Assembly (NCBI RefSeq): GCF_013002705.1
Contig: NZ_JABEND010000006.1
Location: forward strand, 216,373 to 280,372
DNA: 64,000 bases
Direction of reading: 5' to 3'
Source of the DNA: Nakamurella aerolata
Lineage (GTDB): Bacteria > Actinomycetota > Actinomycetes > Mycobacteriales > Nakamurellaceae
Position 1 is the stretch's first letter. Each line of letters starts with the position of its first letter. Below, in pieces: positions 26,366 to 39,955 of this stretch. The notes under the pieces are model-generated. The model was not told the DNA's origin. It was given only the letters and a program-made list of their open reading frames with translations, and ran no database searches. A program made the translations under genes and the position numbers.

Positions 26366-26406
26366 ACGGTGGCGTATAGTACGCTCAACCATACGCCACC
26401 GAATGG
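26362..26406. promoter_or_regulatory. TetR operator and divergent promoter
   Basis: Inverted repeat with 16-base arms, one mismatch (CCATACGGTGGCGTAT at 26362-26377, complement at 26391-26406), separated by 13 bases. It contains TATAGT (26375-26380) toward the SRPBCC gene and TACTAT on the other strand toward tetR. Autoregulatory operator inferred from position. Confidence 0.8.
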
Positions 26407-26414
26407 AGCGAGCG

Positions 26415-26966
26415 ATGAGCTGGACCACCCGCACAGCCACCGGAATCAGCAACGTCCATCAGCGCCACACGCCCGGACCGCTGAGCCGGGCCGGCGAGCT
26501 GCTCGAGTTGGTCGCCGCACCGGAAAACCCGTTGTGGCCCAGCGATCGCTGGCCGCCGCTGGTGCTCGACAACGGGCTGGAACCCGGTAGCGACGGCGGC
26601 CACGGCCCGATCAGGTACCGGGTCGTCGAGCACCAACCCGGGCGCAGCGTGCGCTTCGCCATGGACGATTCCATTCGAGGTGGACACACGCTCAGCGTCG
26701 AGCCGGTCCCGGGCGGCCCTGGCGAACCGGAGCAGGTGTGCTGGCGCCATGAGCTCGTCATCGAACGGCCGTCCCTGCTGATCCGCGCGATCGTCGTCCC
26801 GCTGCACGATGCACTGCTGGAGGACCTCCTCGACGGCGCCGACGCCGCGATGCGGCAGCGGCCGCTGCGCAGGCGGACACTCTCCCGCGGGGTGCGGGCC
26901 CGGCTGTGGTTGATGGAGCGAGTCGAATCGCCGGCGAAGGCGGCCGGGCGGGTGGGTCGGCGGTAG
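26415..26966 (+). CDS. SRPBCC-superfamily (polyketide cyclase/START-like) protein
   Basis: 183 residues. Hydrophobic-ligand cavity fold with PLSRAGELLELVAAPENPLWPSDRWPPL near the start and an alternating beta pattern (GPIRYRVVEHQPGRSVRF) ending in a long helix. GGAG lies six bases before ATG 26415. It is divergent from the TetR gene and probably controlled by it; it may bind or modify the TetR ligand. Its TAG stop overlaps the -10 box of the next gene. Confidence 0.8.
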   Translation: MSWTTRTATGISNVHQRHTPGPLSRAGELLELVAAPENPLWPSDRWPPLVLDNGLEPGSDGGHGPIRYRVVEHQPGRSVRFAMDDSIRGGHTLSVEPVPGGPGEPEQVCWRHELVIERPSLLIRAIVVPLHDALLEDLLDGADAAMRQRPLRRRTLSRGVRARLWLMERVESPAKAAGRVGRR

Positions 26967-26977
26967 CGTCTGTGCTC

Positions 26978-28270
26978 ATGTCAGCACAGGTCGAGTCCGG
27001 CTCCGACGCACCCACCGCCGTCCATCCGATTGCCAGCGCGTGGTTGGGCAGCGAGCGCACCGGCGCGAAAAACTACGACGAGTTCGCCGACGACGCCGAG
27101 ATCACCGAGGCGATTCGCCGGCGGCCGGAGTCGGCGCTCGCGGTCGAGATGCCGCACCGGGCACCGGATTCGCCGGAAACGTTCGACGCGGCACTCCCGT
27201 TGGCTCGCACCCGATTGCAGGCGCTGGAGCGATCCGGAGCGCTGCGCCCGGTGTCGGACGCGGTGCTGGTGTATCGAGTGACCGACCCGACCACCGGCCG
27301 GGCTGGGCTCGGGCTGTGGGCGATGGTTGACACCGACCAGATCTCCACGTCCGCGGACGAGCCGGGGTTGGTGATCCGCAACGAGGACGTGTTCGCGGCC
27401 AAGGTGGCCGAACGCGTCCAACTACTGCGAACTCTCGGGCGGGCGTTGTCGCCGGTGTTGTTGATCCAGACCCAAACCGGCGCCGAACTGGGCGCCGAAC
27501 TGGCCCGGTTTGTCGAGCGGGCCGGCGCACCGGCCGTCTCCGACAACGCCGAAGACGGTACGGTGCACGAGATTTGGCCGGTTCCGGCGGCCGATCCGGT
27601 CGCCGCCAGGCTGCTGGCGCTGGCCGGCGGCGGCGCGCTGGTGGTGGCTGACGGCAACCACCGCAGCCTGGCGGCCCAGCAGTCCGGCATTCCCCGGTTT
27701 CTCGCCGTCATCACCGCAGCCGATGCCCTCACCATCGCGCCGTATCACCGGCTGGTGCGCGCCTTGCCGATGCCCTACGACGAGTTGCTCGGCGCACTGC
27801 AGGCCGCGGGCGCGACCGTCACCGACGCACAGGCCACCGGTGCGGCAGGAGAAGATCCGCGGCTGCCCGACCCGGCGCCGGGAACCGTGGTCCTGTACGG
27901 CCGCTCCGGTGGACCAGGCCGCGCTGCCGCCGTGCGGCTGCCGCCGCCCACCCCGGCCGACGCCGAAACCGCCGGCGCCGTCGGCAATCTCGACCATTCA
28001 CGGGTTGAGGAGGTAATTCTCGGGCAGCTGCTGCGGCTGGACCCCGGCGACAAGCGGATCACCTATGTCGGCGGCTCCTACCCCACCAGCTACCTGGCCG
28101 ACCAGGTGGACTCGGGTGCGGCCGATCTGGCGATCGCCATTGCCCCGGTGAGCGTCGAGCAGTTCGTCGCGGTGAACCTCGAGCGCGAACAGATGCCGCG
28201 CAAGTCGACCTGGTTCGTGCCGAAGGCGCGGGCCGGGTTGGTGATCGCCGAGGTGTCCCCTGCCGACTAG
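26978..28270 (+). CDS. DUF1015 family protein
   Basis: 430 residues. The DUF1015 signature VVADGNHRSLAAQ is clear, with the N-terminal segment AKNYDEFADDAEITEAIRRRPESAL and the C-terminal IAIAPVSVEQFVAVNLEREQMPRKSTWF. Function is unknown; such genes are sometimes found near serine biosynthesis genes, but none is seen here. TAGCGT (26964-26969) overlaps the upstream stop codon and is eight bases from the ATG, so initiation may be leaderless. Confidence 0.85.
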   Translation: MSAQVESGSDAPTAVHPIASAWLGSERTGAKNYDEFADDAEITEAIRRRPESALAVEMPHRAPDSPETFDAALPLARTRLQALERSGALRPVSDAVLVYRVTDPTTGRAGLGLWAMVDTDQISTSADEPGLVIRNEDVFAAKVAERVQLLRTLGRALSPVLLIQTQTGAELGAELARFVERAGAPAVSDNAEDGTVHEIWPVPAADPVAARLLALAGGGALVVADGNHRSLAAQQSGIPRFLAVITAADALTIAPYHRLVRALPMPYDELLGALQAAGATVTDAQATGAAGEDPRLPDPAPGTVVLYGRSGGPGRAAAVRLPPPTPADAETAGAVGNLDHSRVEEVILGQLLRLDPGDKRITYVGGSYPTSYLADQVDSGAADLAIAIAPVSVEQFVAVNLEREQMPRKSTWFVPKARAGLVIAEVSPAD

Positions 28271-28291
28271 TCGCGCACCGGCCGGGCAGGC

Positions 28292-29046
28292 TCAGACCCG
28301 TTGTGCCGCTGTCCATTCGTCGAACGACGGCCCGTCGATGATCGCGCCGGCGGGGGCGGCAGTGCCCCGCCCGCCCGCATGCGTTCTTCGGTGCCGCCGG
28401 GCAGCCATTGCTCAGCCACCTCCACCTCGTCACCGGCGAGCTCGGCCGCGACCCTGACCTGATCGGCGACGGTACTGCGCTGCGGGCCGGCCAGCTCGAC
28501 GGTCTGACCGATGGCATCGTCGCCGATCGCCAACCGCACCAGGTGGGCCGCCACGGTGGCGATGTCGACCGGCTGGGTTGGCTGGGTCGGCACCGAGACC
28601 CGCCGTCCCCGGCGCATCCACTGCAGCACCTGGCCACCGTACGAGTGAAACTGCGTCGCCCGCAGGATGATCCATGGAACCTGGCCGGCCTTGGCGGCCC
28701 GCTCCTGCGCCAGCTTTCCGGCATAGTGCGGCCGCTCCTCGTTGCCGTCGATCCCGACGATCGACAACGTCACGATCCGCTCGACACCGGCAGCGGCGGC
28801 GGCACGTTGCAGCTGCTGAGCAACCGAACTAAAGAAGGCGACCAAGTGGCCGGCGTCCCGATCGGGCGAGCTGGTGACGTCGATGACGGCCGTCACCCCC
28901 GCCAGCAGCTCGTCCAATCCCGAGCCGGAGACCAGGTCGACACCCGCGCTGCGGCTCAGTATCACCGGCTCGACGCCCGTGGCCCTCAGGTTGGCCACCA
29001 CCGCGGTGCCGACCATGCCGGTTCCGCCTGCCACTGCCACCTTCAT
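28292..29046 (-). pseudogene. NmrA/SDR-type NAD(P)-binding protein, 3'-end frameshift
   Basis: About 250 residues. Rossmann start KVAVAGGTGMVGTAVVANL, then VTLSIVGIDGNEERPHYAGK and WIILRATQFH, typical of atypical SDR/NmrA-like proteins. At 28352-28356 (G5 on the plus strand) one base appears to be missing: a sixth base restores LPPPAGAIIDGPSFDEWTAAQ and stop 28292, the usual family ending. As written, the frame reads a Ser/Arg-rich tail to 28267. It is divergent from an Rrf2 regulator, an arrangement also known for B. subtilis ywnB-ywnA. Likely a redox-responsive quinone or NAD(P)H enzyme; probably functional if the indel is a sequencing error. Confidence 0.8.
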
Positions 29047-29048
29047 CG

Positions 29049-29111
29049 CACTCTCCCGGTCTTCGGTGTTACGCGGATATTGATTATCCGCGTTGTCGGG
29101 TTGGGAGAGTG
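29049..29111. promoter_or_regulatory. Nested palindromes between NmrA-like and Rrf2 genes
   Basis: Inner palindrome CGCGGATA-N5-TATCCGCG (29072-29092) inside an outer pair CACTCTCCC/GGGAGAGTG (29049-29057, 29103-29111). It sits between divergent starts and is likely the Rrf2 operator. TATCCGCG contains no classic NsrR or IscR box that I recognise. Confidence 0.7.
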
Positions 29112-29139
29112 AAACACGGACATCGGATATCGTCGATTG

Positions 29140-29646
29140 ATGCGACTCAGCCAAGGGGTGGAGTGGGCGGTGCACTGCTGTCTGCTGATGGCATGGCTAC
29201 CGCCGACCGCGACCGTGTCGGCGACAACCCTGGCGGAGTACCACGGCGTGCCTCGCCCGTACCTGGCCAAAGCACTGCAGGCACTGTCCAGAGCCGGCCT
29301 GGTGGCCACCACTGCCGGACGGTCCGGCGGGTACCGGCTGGCCCGACGCCCTCAGGAGATCACCCTGTTCGATGTGGTGAACGCCGTCGAGGGCGATCAG
29401 CCGGCGTTCCGCTGCACCGAGATTCGGCAGAACGCACCGTTCCCTGCGCCGGAACGCTGCTACCGCAAGAGTTGTGGGGTGGCGGTGGCCATGTGGCGGG
29501 CGGAGCAGGCGTGGCGCGACAGCCTTGCCGAGGTCACCATCGCTGCGCTGGTGGACACCTACCGCGACAATGGACCAGTGCCGCCCGCGGTCCAGCAGCG
29601 CAACGCCGACTGGCTCACCGAGCGCACCGGCCAATCGCACGGCTGA
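29140..29646 (+). CDS. Rrf2-family transcriptional regulator
   Basis: 168 residues. Winged helix with LAEYHGVPRPYLAKALQALS and the wing GLVATTAGRSGGYRLAR. Three cysteines (Cys92, Cys107, Cys112) lie where IscR/NsrR proteins bind an Fe-S cluster, so redox, NO or iron sensing is possible. TATCGT lies six bases before ATG 29140; a TTG at 29137 is an alternative. Divergent from the NmrA-like enzyme it probably controls. Confidence 0.9.
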   Translation: MRLSQGVEWAVHCCLLMAWLPPTATVSATTLAEYHGVPRPYLAKALQALSRAGLVATTAGRSGGYRLARRPQEITLFDVVNAVEGDQPAFRCTEIRQNAPFPAPERCYRKSCGVAVAMWRAEQAWRDSLAEVTIAALVDTYRDNGPVPPAVQQRNADWLTERTGQSHG

Positions 29647-29774
29647 CCAGCGCGCCCGGTAGCCCCGGCGACCACTTTGCGGCGTCGGCGTTCCCGCGCG
29701 GCCGGGTCGGTGGGCACCGCGGCCAGGCGCTGGGCGACCGGGCGGGTGGACAGCCGCAGGTACACCGACGCCGG

Positions 29775-30377
29775 TTAACGACGAACCGGCACCGGGCAGG
29801 CGTCCACCGCCGTGGCAACCACCGTCGGCTGCAGCGAAAGTGCAGGCCGTGCACCACTTTCCCAATCCCGGCCGGTCAGCGCGGGCTGCTGCAGCAGGGC
29901 GTCAAGCTCGTCGCTGTCGAAGGCCCTGCCACGGGACAGGAACCGCACCCCCTCCGGCGCCTCGACGCTGAACCCGGAGCCGCGGCCCGGTACCACGTCC
30001 AGCACCAGCTGGGTGTGCTGCCAGGCGGCAAACTGTGGCCCGGAAATCCACACCGGCACCGCATCGGCACCCTGCGGGGCGTCACTCGAAATGTCGCCGG
30101 GGGACATCCTCAGGTCCAGTACACCGAGCAACACGTCACGGTCGCCGATGATGAAATCGCTGTCGGGGTAACACATCGGCGCCGATCCGTCGCAGCAGCC
30201 GCCGGACTGGTGGAGCATCAGCGCGCCGTGCCGCGGGGTGAGCCGCCGGAGCAGGTCCACTGCCCCGGCGGTCGACACCACGCGCGGTGGAACGCTGTGC
30301 GCGCCAACCGATCCCGCCCCGGAGTCTGCGCCGGCCGATGCTGCCGCGCCCTCGGGTTTTGAAAGCCCTCGCGTCAT
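29775..30377 (-). CDS. DUF779 family protein (aldehyde dehydrogenase partner)
   Basis: 200 residues. The core carries HQSGGCCDGSAPMCYP and GPQFAAWQHTQLVLDVVPGRG, the DUF779 hallmarks; its three clustered cysteines may bind metal. The family is commonly encoded beside acetaldehyde dehydrogenases, as here: the dehydrogenase ends 36 bases upstream on the same strand. The N-terminal 30 and C-terminal 25 residues are low-complexity additions. Its leader holds duplicated GAGGTGA ribosome-site-like repeats. Biochemical role unknown. Confidence 0.88.
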   Translation of the reverse strand: MTRGLSKPEGAAASAGADSGAGSVGAHSVPPRVVSTAGAVDLLRRLTPRHGALMLHQSGGCCDGSAPMCYPDSDFIIGDRDVLLGVLDLRMSPGDISSDAPQGADAVPVWISGPQFAAWQHTQLVLDVVPGRGSGFSVEAPEGVRFLSRGRAFDSDELDALLQQPALTGRDWESGARPALSLQPTVVATAVDACPVPVRR

Positions 30378-30388
30378 CGCTGCGTCAT

Positions 30389-30420
30389 CTCAGAAGTCAC
30401 CTCAGAAGTCACCTCAGAAG
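30389..30420 (-). repeat. 12-bp direct repeat with duplicated Shine-Dalgarno and stop codons
   Basis: CTCAGAAGTCAC occurs twice (30389-30400, 30401-30412) plus a partial third copy. On the minus strand each unit reads TTCTGAGGTGAC, repeating both the dehydrogenase stop (TGA) and a GAGGTGA ribosome-site-like motif ahead of the DUF779 gene. Confidence 0.8.
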
Positions 30421-31937
30421 AAGCCCTGGGGCTTGCCGGTGTACGAGACCAATAGATTCTTGGTCTGCTGGTAGTGCTCCAGCATCATCAGATGGTTCTC
30501 GCGGCCGATCCCGGACTGCTTGTACCCACCGAATGCGGCATGGGCCGGGTACTGGTGGTAGGTGTTCACCCACACCCGGCCGGCCTGGATGTCGCGGCCG
30601 GCGTGGTAGGCGCGGTTGCCGTCGCGGGTCCACACCCCGGCGCCCAGCCCGTACAGGGTGTCGTTTGCGGTGCGGATGGCGTCGTCGTAGTCGGAGAACG
30701 GGGCAACCGACACCACCGGGCCGAAGATCTCCTCCTGGAAGATCCGCATCTTGTTGTCGCCGGTGAAAATGGTGGGCTGCACGTAGTATCCGCCGGACAG
30801 ATCGCCGCCGAGGTTGGCCTGCTCACCGCCGACCAGTACCTTGGCGCCCTCGTTCTTTCCGATTTCGATGTACGAGAGGATCTTCTCGAGCTGGTCGTTG
30901 GAGGCCTGGGCGCCGACCATGGTCTCGGTGTCGAGCGGGTCGCCCTGCCGCACGGCCTTGGTGCGGATCGCGGCCAGCTCGAGGAACTCGTCGTAGATGT
31001 CTTCCTGGATCAGCGAGCGTGACGGGCAGGTGCACACCTCACCTTGGTTCAGCGCGAACATGGTGAAGCCCTCGAGCGCCGAGTCCTGGTAATCGTCGTT
31101 GGCGGCCAACACATCCGAGAAGAAGATGTTGGGGCTCTTGCCGCCGAGTTCCAGGGTCACCGGGATCAGGTTCTGGCTGGCGTACTGCATGATCAGCCGG
31201 CCGGTGGTGGTCTCGCCGGTGAAGGCCACCTTGGCGACTCTCGGGTTGGACGCCAACGGTTTTCCGGCCTCGGCGCCGAACCCGTTGACGATGTTCACCA
31301 CGCCGTCCGGCAGCAGGTCGGAGATCAGTGACATCAGATACATGATGGATGCCGGGGTCTGCTCGGCCGGTTTGAGCACCACCGCGTTGCCGGCGGCCAG
31401 CGCCGGGGCGAGTTTCCAGGTGGCCATCAGGATCGGGAAGTTCCACGGGATGATCTGCCCGACAACGCCGAGCGGCTCGTGGAAGTGGTAGGCGACGGTA
31501 TCGGTGTTCAGCTCTGAGATGCCGCCCTCCTGCGCGCGAATGGCCGAGGCGAAGTAGCGGAAATGGTCGACCGCCAGCGGCAGATCGGCGGCCAGGGTCT
31601 CGCGGACCGGCTTGCCGTTGTCCCAGGTCTCGGCGACCGCGAGCGACTCGAGGTTCTCTTCCATCCGGTCAGCGATCTTGTTCAGGATCAGCGCGCGCTC
31701 GGCTGGCGGCGTCTTGCCCCAGGCCGGAGCCGCTGCATGCGCGGCGTCCAGCGCCTTCTCGACGTCCGCCTCGGTGGAGCGGGCCACCTCGGTGTACACC
31801 TGTCCGGTCACCGGGCTGACGTTCTCGAAGTACTCGCCGCCCGCCGGCTTCACCCATTCACCACCGATCCAGTTCTCGTACCTGGGCTGGTAGGCCATCT
31901 TCGCGTCGGATGTGCCCGGGCGCGCGTACGTAGGCAT
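30414..31937 (-). CDS. Aldehyde dehydrogenase (acetaldehyde, ExaC/AldB type)
   Basis: 507 residues, NAD(P)-dependent oxidation of aldehydes to acids. Catalytic Glu263 in LELGGKSPN and Cys302 in [12 protein letters not shown]; the CTCPSR form is typical of the ExaC/AcoD acetaldehyde group. PWNFPI and GFGAEAG bind cofactor. GGAGGAG lies 5-7 bases before ATG 31937. The downstream DUF779 gene and upstream GAF activator complete a conserved actinobacterial aldehyde-oxidation unit. Confidence 0.94.
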   Translation of the reverse strand: MPTYARPGTSDAKMAYQPRYENWIGGEWVKPAGGEYFENVSPVTGQVYTEVARSTEADVEKALDAAHAAAPAWGKTPPAERALILNKIADRMEENLESLAVAETWDNGKPVRETLAADLPLAVDHFRYFASAIRAQEGGISELNTDTVAYHFHEPLGVVGQIIPWNFPILMATWKLAPALAAGNAVVLKPAEQTPASIMYLMSLISDLLPDGVVNIVNGFGAEAGKPLASNPRVAKVAFTGETTTGRLIMQYASQNLIPVTLELGGKSPNIFFSDVLAANDDYQDSALEGFTMFALNQGEVCTCPSRSLIQEDIYDEFLELAAIRTKAVRQGDPLDTETMVGAQASNDQLEKILSYIEIGKNEGAKVLVGGEQANLGGDLSGGYYVQPTIFTGDNKMRIFQEEIFGPVVSVAPFSDYDDAIRTANDTLYGLGAGVWTRDGNRAYHAGRDIQAGRVWVNTYHQYPAHAAFGGYKQSGIGRENHLMMLEHYQQTKNLLVSYTGKPQGFF

Positions 31938-31996
31938 GTCGTCTCCTCCTTGAGCCGAGCCGTGCTGTTCGGTGCCGCCGAGGGTAGGCGCGCGAG

Positions 31997-32017
31997 GGTT
32001 GCAGAACCGTTGCAACC
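31997..32017. promoter_or_regulatory. Palindrome upstream of the aldehyde dehydrogenase
   Basis: GGTTGCA-N7-TGCAACC about 60 bases upstream of the dehydrogenase start, followed by two CCGGGGGCAAA direct repeats. A plausible site for the GAF activator encoded just upstream. Inference from position and symmetry. Confidence 0.6.
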
Positions 32018-32090
32018 ACCGGGGGCAAAGCCACCGCCGGGGGCAAACCCACGGTCACCTCCAAAGAGCCACACGCCACCGGGCAGCGGC

Positions 32091-33341
32091 TCAGTGCCCG
32101 GCGAGCAGCGAACGCCAGGCCGGCAGATCGGCTGCGCCATGGGCAGTTTCGGTCCAGGCGGCAAGGGCGGCACGGTCGCCCGCGGTGAGCACCGCGGTGC
32201 GCAGCATGGTGTGCAGGGTGTCGCGGAGTGTCACCACACCGGGTGCGACGGACGTTGGCAGTACCGGGCCGGCGTACCGCCGCGCCGCCCTCGCCGTGTC
32301 ACCGGCGGCGAGCAGCCGGCGCAGCTCGGCGGCGTCGGTGTCCAGTGGGCGGCCCAGCCGATACGGCCGGGACGTCAGCCCCAGCTCGGGTACCGCCCGG
32401 CGCAGCCGGGAGAGTTCGGCGCGCACGGTCACCGGGTCGAGCTCGGCCTCGTCGAGTTGCACCGCGAGTTGCTCACCGGACAGCCCCTGCGGATGTTCGG
32501 ACAACACCAGCAGGATCTCGCCGTGTCTGCGGGTGAGCAGCCGCTCGTCGTTGCCCACCTTCAGCACCGGGCGGTGCCGGCCCAGGGTGTGCAGGGTGCG
32601 GGTGGGCGAGGACGCGCCCGCCGCAGTCAACCGGCCCGGGTCGGTGAGCTGCAGCAGCCGCAGCTCGGACTCCGTCGCCACCGCGGTCGCCCGCACCAGC
32701 GCGAACACCTCGGGGGCGGCGGCCGCGGGACCGCCGGTGATGTCGATGACGCCGAGAATCGCGCCGGTGGCCGGGTGGTGCACCGGCGCGGCCGAGCAGC
32801 TCCAGCCCAGCGCCGAGTTGTTGTAATGCTCGAGCCCGAACACCGCGACGCCATGGTCCAGTGCGATCGCGGTGCCCGGTGCGTTGGTGCCGACAGCGCG
32901 CTCGTTCCAGTCGGCGCCGGCGGCAAAGTTCATGGTGGCGGCGCGGTTTCGGGTGGCTGCGTGGCCGTCCACCCACAGCAGCCGGCCGCGCTCGTCGCTG
33001 ATCGCCACCACCAGCCCGCCGTCGGCGGCGTCCGGCAGCAGCAGCTGCTGCACCAGGGTGCGCACCGCGGCCATCGGATGGTCGCGGCGGTAGCTGTCGA
33101 GGTCGCGGTCGTCGTCCCAGCCGGCGGGGGCCGCGTGCTGCGGGTCGACGCCGTTGCTGCGGCTGCGCTGCCAGGACTCTGCGACGACGGATCGCACCCC
33201 GACCAGTTGGCCGATGTCGGCGGCGGCGTTGGTCAATGCCCGTTCGCGGACAGCCGCCAGCGCCGCCGCCACCTGATCGGCATCGTCGCCGGGCCGCAGG
33301 GCGGCCCATCGCGGTGCTCGATCCGCAGATGCCATCGGCAT
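32091..33341 (-). CDS. AcoR-like GAF-domain activator lacking the sigma-54 domain
   Basis: 416 residues. N-terminal helix RERALTNAAADIGQLV and VVAESWQRSRSNGVDP, then a GAF domain with NERAVGTNAPGTAIA and the motif GLEHYNNSALGWSCSAAPVHHP, as in AcoR-type activators. The sigma-54 AAA+ domain is absent; instead the C-terminus has an HTH-like module (LTRRHGEILLVLSEHPQGLS). AGGAGG lies seven bases before ATG 33341. Expected to sense an aldehyde or alcohol and activate the adjacent dehydrogenase. Confidence 0.85.
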   Translation of the reverse strand: MPMASADRAPRWAALRPGDDADQVAAALAAVRERALTNAAADIGQLVGVRSVVAESWQRSRSNGVDPQHAAPAGWDDDRDLDSYRRDHPMAAVRTLVQQLLLPDAADGGLVVAISDERGRLLWVDGHAATRNRAATMNFAAGADWNERAVGTNAPGTAIALDHGVAVFGLEHYNNSALGWSCSAAPVHHPATGAILGVIDITGGPAAAAPEVFALVRATAVATESELRLLQLTDPGRLTAAGASSPTRTLHTLGRHRPVLKVGNDERLLTRRHGEILLVLSEHPQGLSGEQLAVQLDEAELDPVTVRAELSRLRRAVPELGLTSRPYRLGRPLDTDAAELRRLLAAGDTARAARRYAGPVLPTSVAPGVVTLRDTLHTMLRTAVLTAGDRAALAAWTETAHGAADLPAWRSLLAGH

Positions 33342-33490
33342 GGCCACGCCTCCTGCCCTCAGCGTAGCCGTCGGTGCGTTCGCCGCCCAGGGCCGAACCA
33401 GCCGCGGGCCTGCCGTTTCTGGCACCGCAGATCGCCGGCCGGGTTCCGGCGATCTGCGTGCAGAAAGCGTCACCGGTTGGTGCGCGCCGC

Positions 33491-38140
<4,650 letters not shown>

Positions 38141-39271
38141 ATGTCGCCCGCACCTTTCAGTCGCCGTAGGCTGCTCAACACCGTGCTGCCGGCGGCGGCA
38201 GCAGCACCCCTGGTCGGTGTGCTCGGAGCCGCTCCGGCCCAGGCCGCTGTCACCTTCTGGGGGAAGATCGTCCAGGAGCCGGGCGACTACGAGGCCAGGT
38301 TCCCCGATCTGCTCAAGCTCAACGACGGGCGGATCATGGCGGTGTGGCACCGCGCCGCCAGCCACTCCGGCACGGTCGGCACCATTCAGGTCTCGTACGG
38401 CAGCGCCGACGGCAAGACTTGGTCCACACCGCACGTCGCGCTGGCCAATCCGGGAACCATGGCGGGCATCGACACCCGAGATCCCAAGTTGGGCAAGATG
38501 AACGACGGCAGCGTGATTCTCACCTTCTTCGTCCCCGGCGGGAAGGTGTACTACTCGGTGTGGAAGCCGGGCTGGGGCTACTTCACCGACCCGACCGAGC
38601 TGGTGGCCGCCGGCATCGGCGGCAAGTACTCACATGGTGGCGCATTGGCGTTGGCCAACAACGGTTCTCAGGTGAATCACGTGCTCGTTCCGGTCTACAC
38701 CACCGGAACCAGCGGCGGCGCCTGGTACATCCGCACCCGGTGGGATGCGTCCACCAACAAGCTGGTGGTGCTGGAGGGTGCCCGCCGCATCATCAGCAAC
38801 AACAACCCGGTCGGCCGCACCTATACCGAGCCCAGCTTTGTGCAGTTCGGCTCCACCGTGGTGTGCGCGGTACGGGCCGAGCAGAACGGGGCGGGCTCCC
38901 CGGTGATCATCGCCAGGTGGAACCCGTACACGGCAGCACCCTCCTACACCTTCCAGTCGTTCACCGGGGTGCTGGCCAACTCGCATCATCTGTTGAAGAC
39001 CAGTGACGGCAAGGTGCTGTTCACCTACGGTGACAAGTCGCAATCGGTGCGTCCCACCGTCGGCATGCTGATCAGCAATCCGACCGGCACCTGGGTCAAG
39101 GGAAAGGTGCTGGGAATCTACAACTCCGGCGCCAACGACCAGGCCAATCCGTCGAGCGTTGAGATCGCCGCCGGGAGTTTCCTGACAACGGGCTACAACG
39201 CCAAGACCAAGGCGGCGTCGTCCAGCGGGGGCACCCTGTGGCTGTTGCACTCCTCCACCGCGGACTACTGA
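38141..39271 (+). CDS. Tat-exported sialidase/BNR-fold protein
   Basis: 376 residues. Twin-arginine signal SRRRLLNTVL with hydrophobic core and AQA cleavage site. The mature part is a beta-propeller with BNR-type Asp-box-like units (SADGKTWSTPHV; KLNDGRIMAVW; KMNDGSVILTF), as in exo-sialidases and related six-bladed propellers. Sialidase activity is not certain, as the fold also serves other sugars. GGAG lies eight bases before ATG 38141. Divergent from the GH76-GH172 gene, suggesting shared induction by the same glycan. Confidence 0.8.
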   Translation: MSPAPFSRRRLLNTVLPAAAAAPLVGVLGAAPAQAAVTFWGKIVQEPGDYEARFPDLLKLNDGRIMAVWHRAASHSGTVGTIQVSYGSADGKTWSTPHVALANPGTMAGIDTRDPKLGKMNDGSVILTFFVPGGKVYYSVWKPGWGYFTDPTELVAAGIGGKYSHGGALALANNGSQVNHVLVPVYTTGTSGGAWYIRTRWDASTNKLVVLEGARRIISNNNPVGRTYTEPSFVQFGSTVVCAVRAEQNGAGSPVIIARWNPYTAAPSYTFQSFTGVLANSHHLLKTSDGKVLFTYGDKSQSVRPTVGMLISNPTGTWVKGKVLGIYNSGANDQANPSSVEIAAGSFLTTGYNAKTKAASSSGGTLWLLHSSTADY

Positions 39272-39283
39272 TCGGCCCGTCGA

Positions 39284-39301
39284 CCAGGTAAAGAAACCTG
39301 G
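39284..39301. terminator. Short hairpin between convergent genes
   Basis: CCAGGT-N6-ACCTGG, 12 bases after the sialidase-fold gene stop and 15 bases before the response-regulator stop. Six-base perfect stem, no T-run. Confidence 0.5.
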
Positions 39302-39316
39302 TGCCGCGGCGGTGGT

Positions 39317-39955
39317 TCAGCGGCGCAGCAGACCCTGCTTGCTCGCGGCCGCCACCGCAGCCGTGCGGGAATCGACGCCGAGCTTTGCGAATATTCGCAC
39401 CAGGTGCGACTTCACGGTGCCTTCGGTGAGGAACAGCCGACGGGCGATGGCCTGGTTCGACAAACCGTCGGCCACCAGGGTAAGCACCTCGGTCTCGCGG
39501 TTGGTCAGCGCGGTTGCCGGTTGCCGCATCCGGTGCAGCAACCGGCCGGCGACGCTCGGGGCCAGCGCGGTGCCGCCGCCGGCCGCGGTGCGCACCGCCG
39601 CGATCAGCTCCTCCGGGGCCGCGTCCTTCAACAGATAGCCGGAGGCCCCTGCCTCGATGGCCGGCAGGGTGTCGGCGTCGGTGTCGTAGGTGGTCACCAC
39701 CACCACTTTCGGGCCGGACGGGTCGGCGGTGATGCGCGCCGTTGCCTCGGCCCCGGACGAGCCCGCACCGAACTGCAGATCCATCAGCACCACATCGATG
39801 CCGCCAACGGCAGCGCGCGCCACCGCGTCCTCCGCCGTTCCCACCTCGCCGACCACCTCGATACCGGGTTCGGTCTCCAGGACGGCCCTGAGCCCGGCAC
39901 GGACCACCGGATGATCATCGGCCAGCAGCACCCGGATGGGCACCTGCGCGTTCAC
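39317..39955 (-). CDS. NarL/LuxR-family response regulator
   Basis: 212 residues. Receiver with acidic pocket ADDHP, phospho-acceptor Asp59 (VVLMDLQF) and Lys in LLKDA; LuxR HTH with [22 protein letters not shown] and [19 protein letters not shown] start overlaps the kinase stop by four bases. Partner of the kinase; by arrangement it should control the divergent ABC exporter, as ChrA does for hrtBA in Corynebacterium. Confidence 0.92.
   Translation of the reverse strand: MNAQVPIRVLLADDHPVVRAGLRAVLETEPGIEVVGEVGTAEDAVARAAVGGIDVVLMDLQFGAGSSGAEATARITADPSGPKVVVVTTYDTDADTLPAIEAGASGYLLKDAAPEELIAAVRTAAGGGTALAPSVAGRLLHRMRQPATALTNRETEVLTLVADGLSNQAIARRLFLTEGTVKSHLVRIFAKLGVDSRTAAVAAASKQGLLRR

Noticed and set aside
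29109..30362. A 417-codon plus-strand frame across the Rrf2 and DUF779 genes
   Set aside because: It overlaps two well-supported genes in other frames and has no domain.
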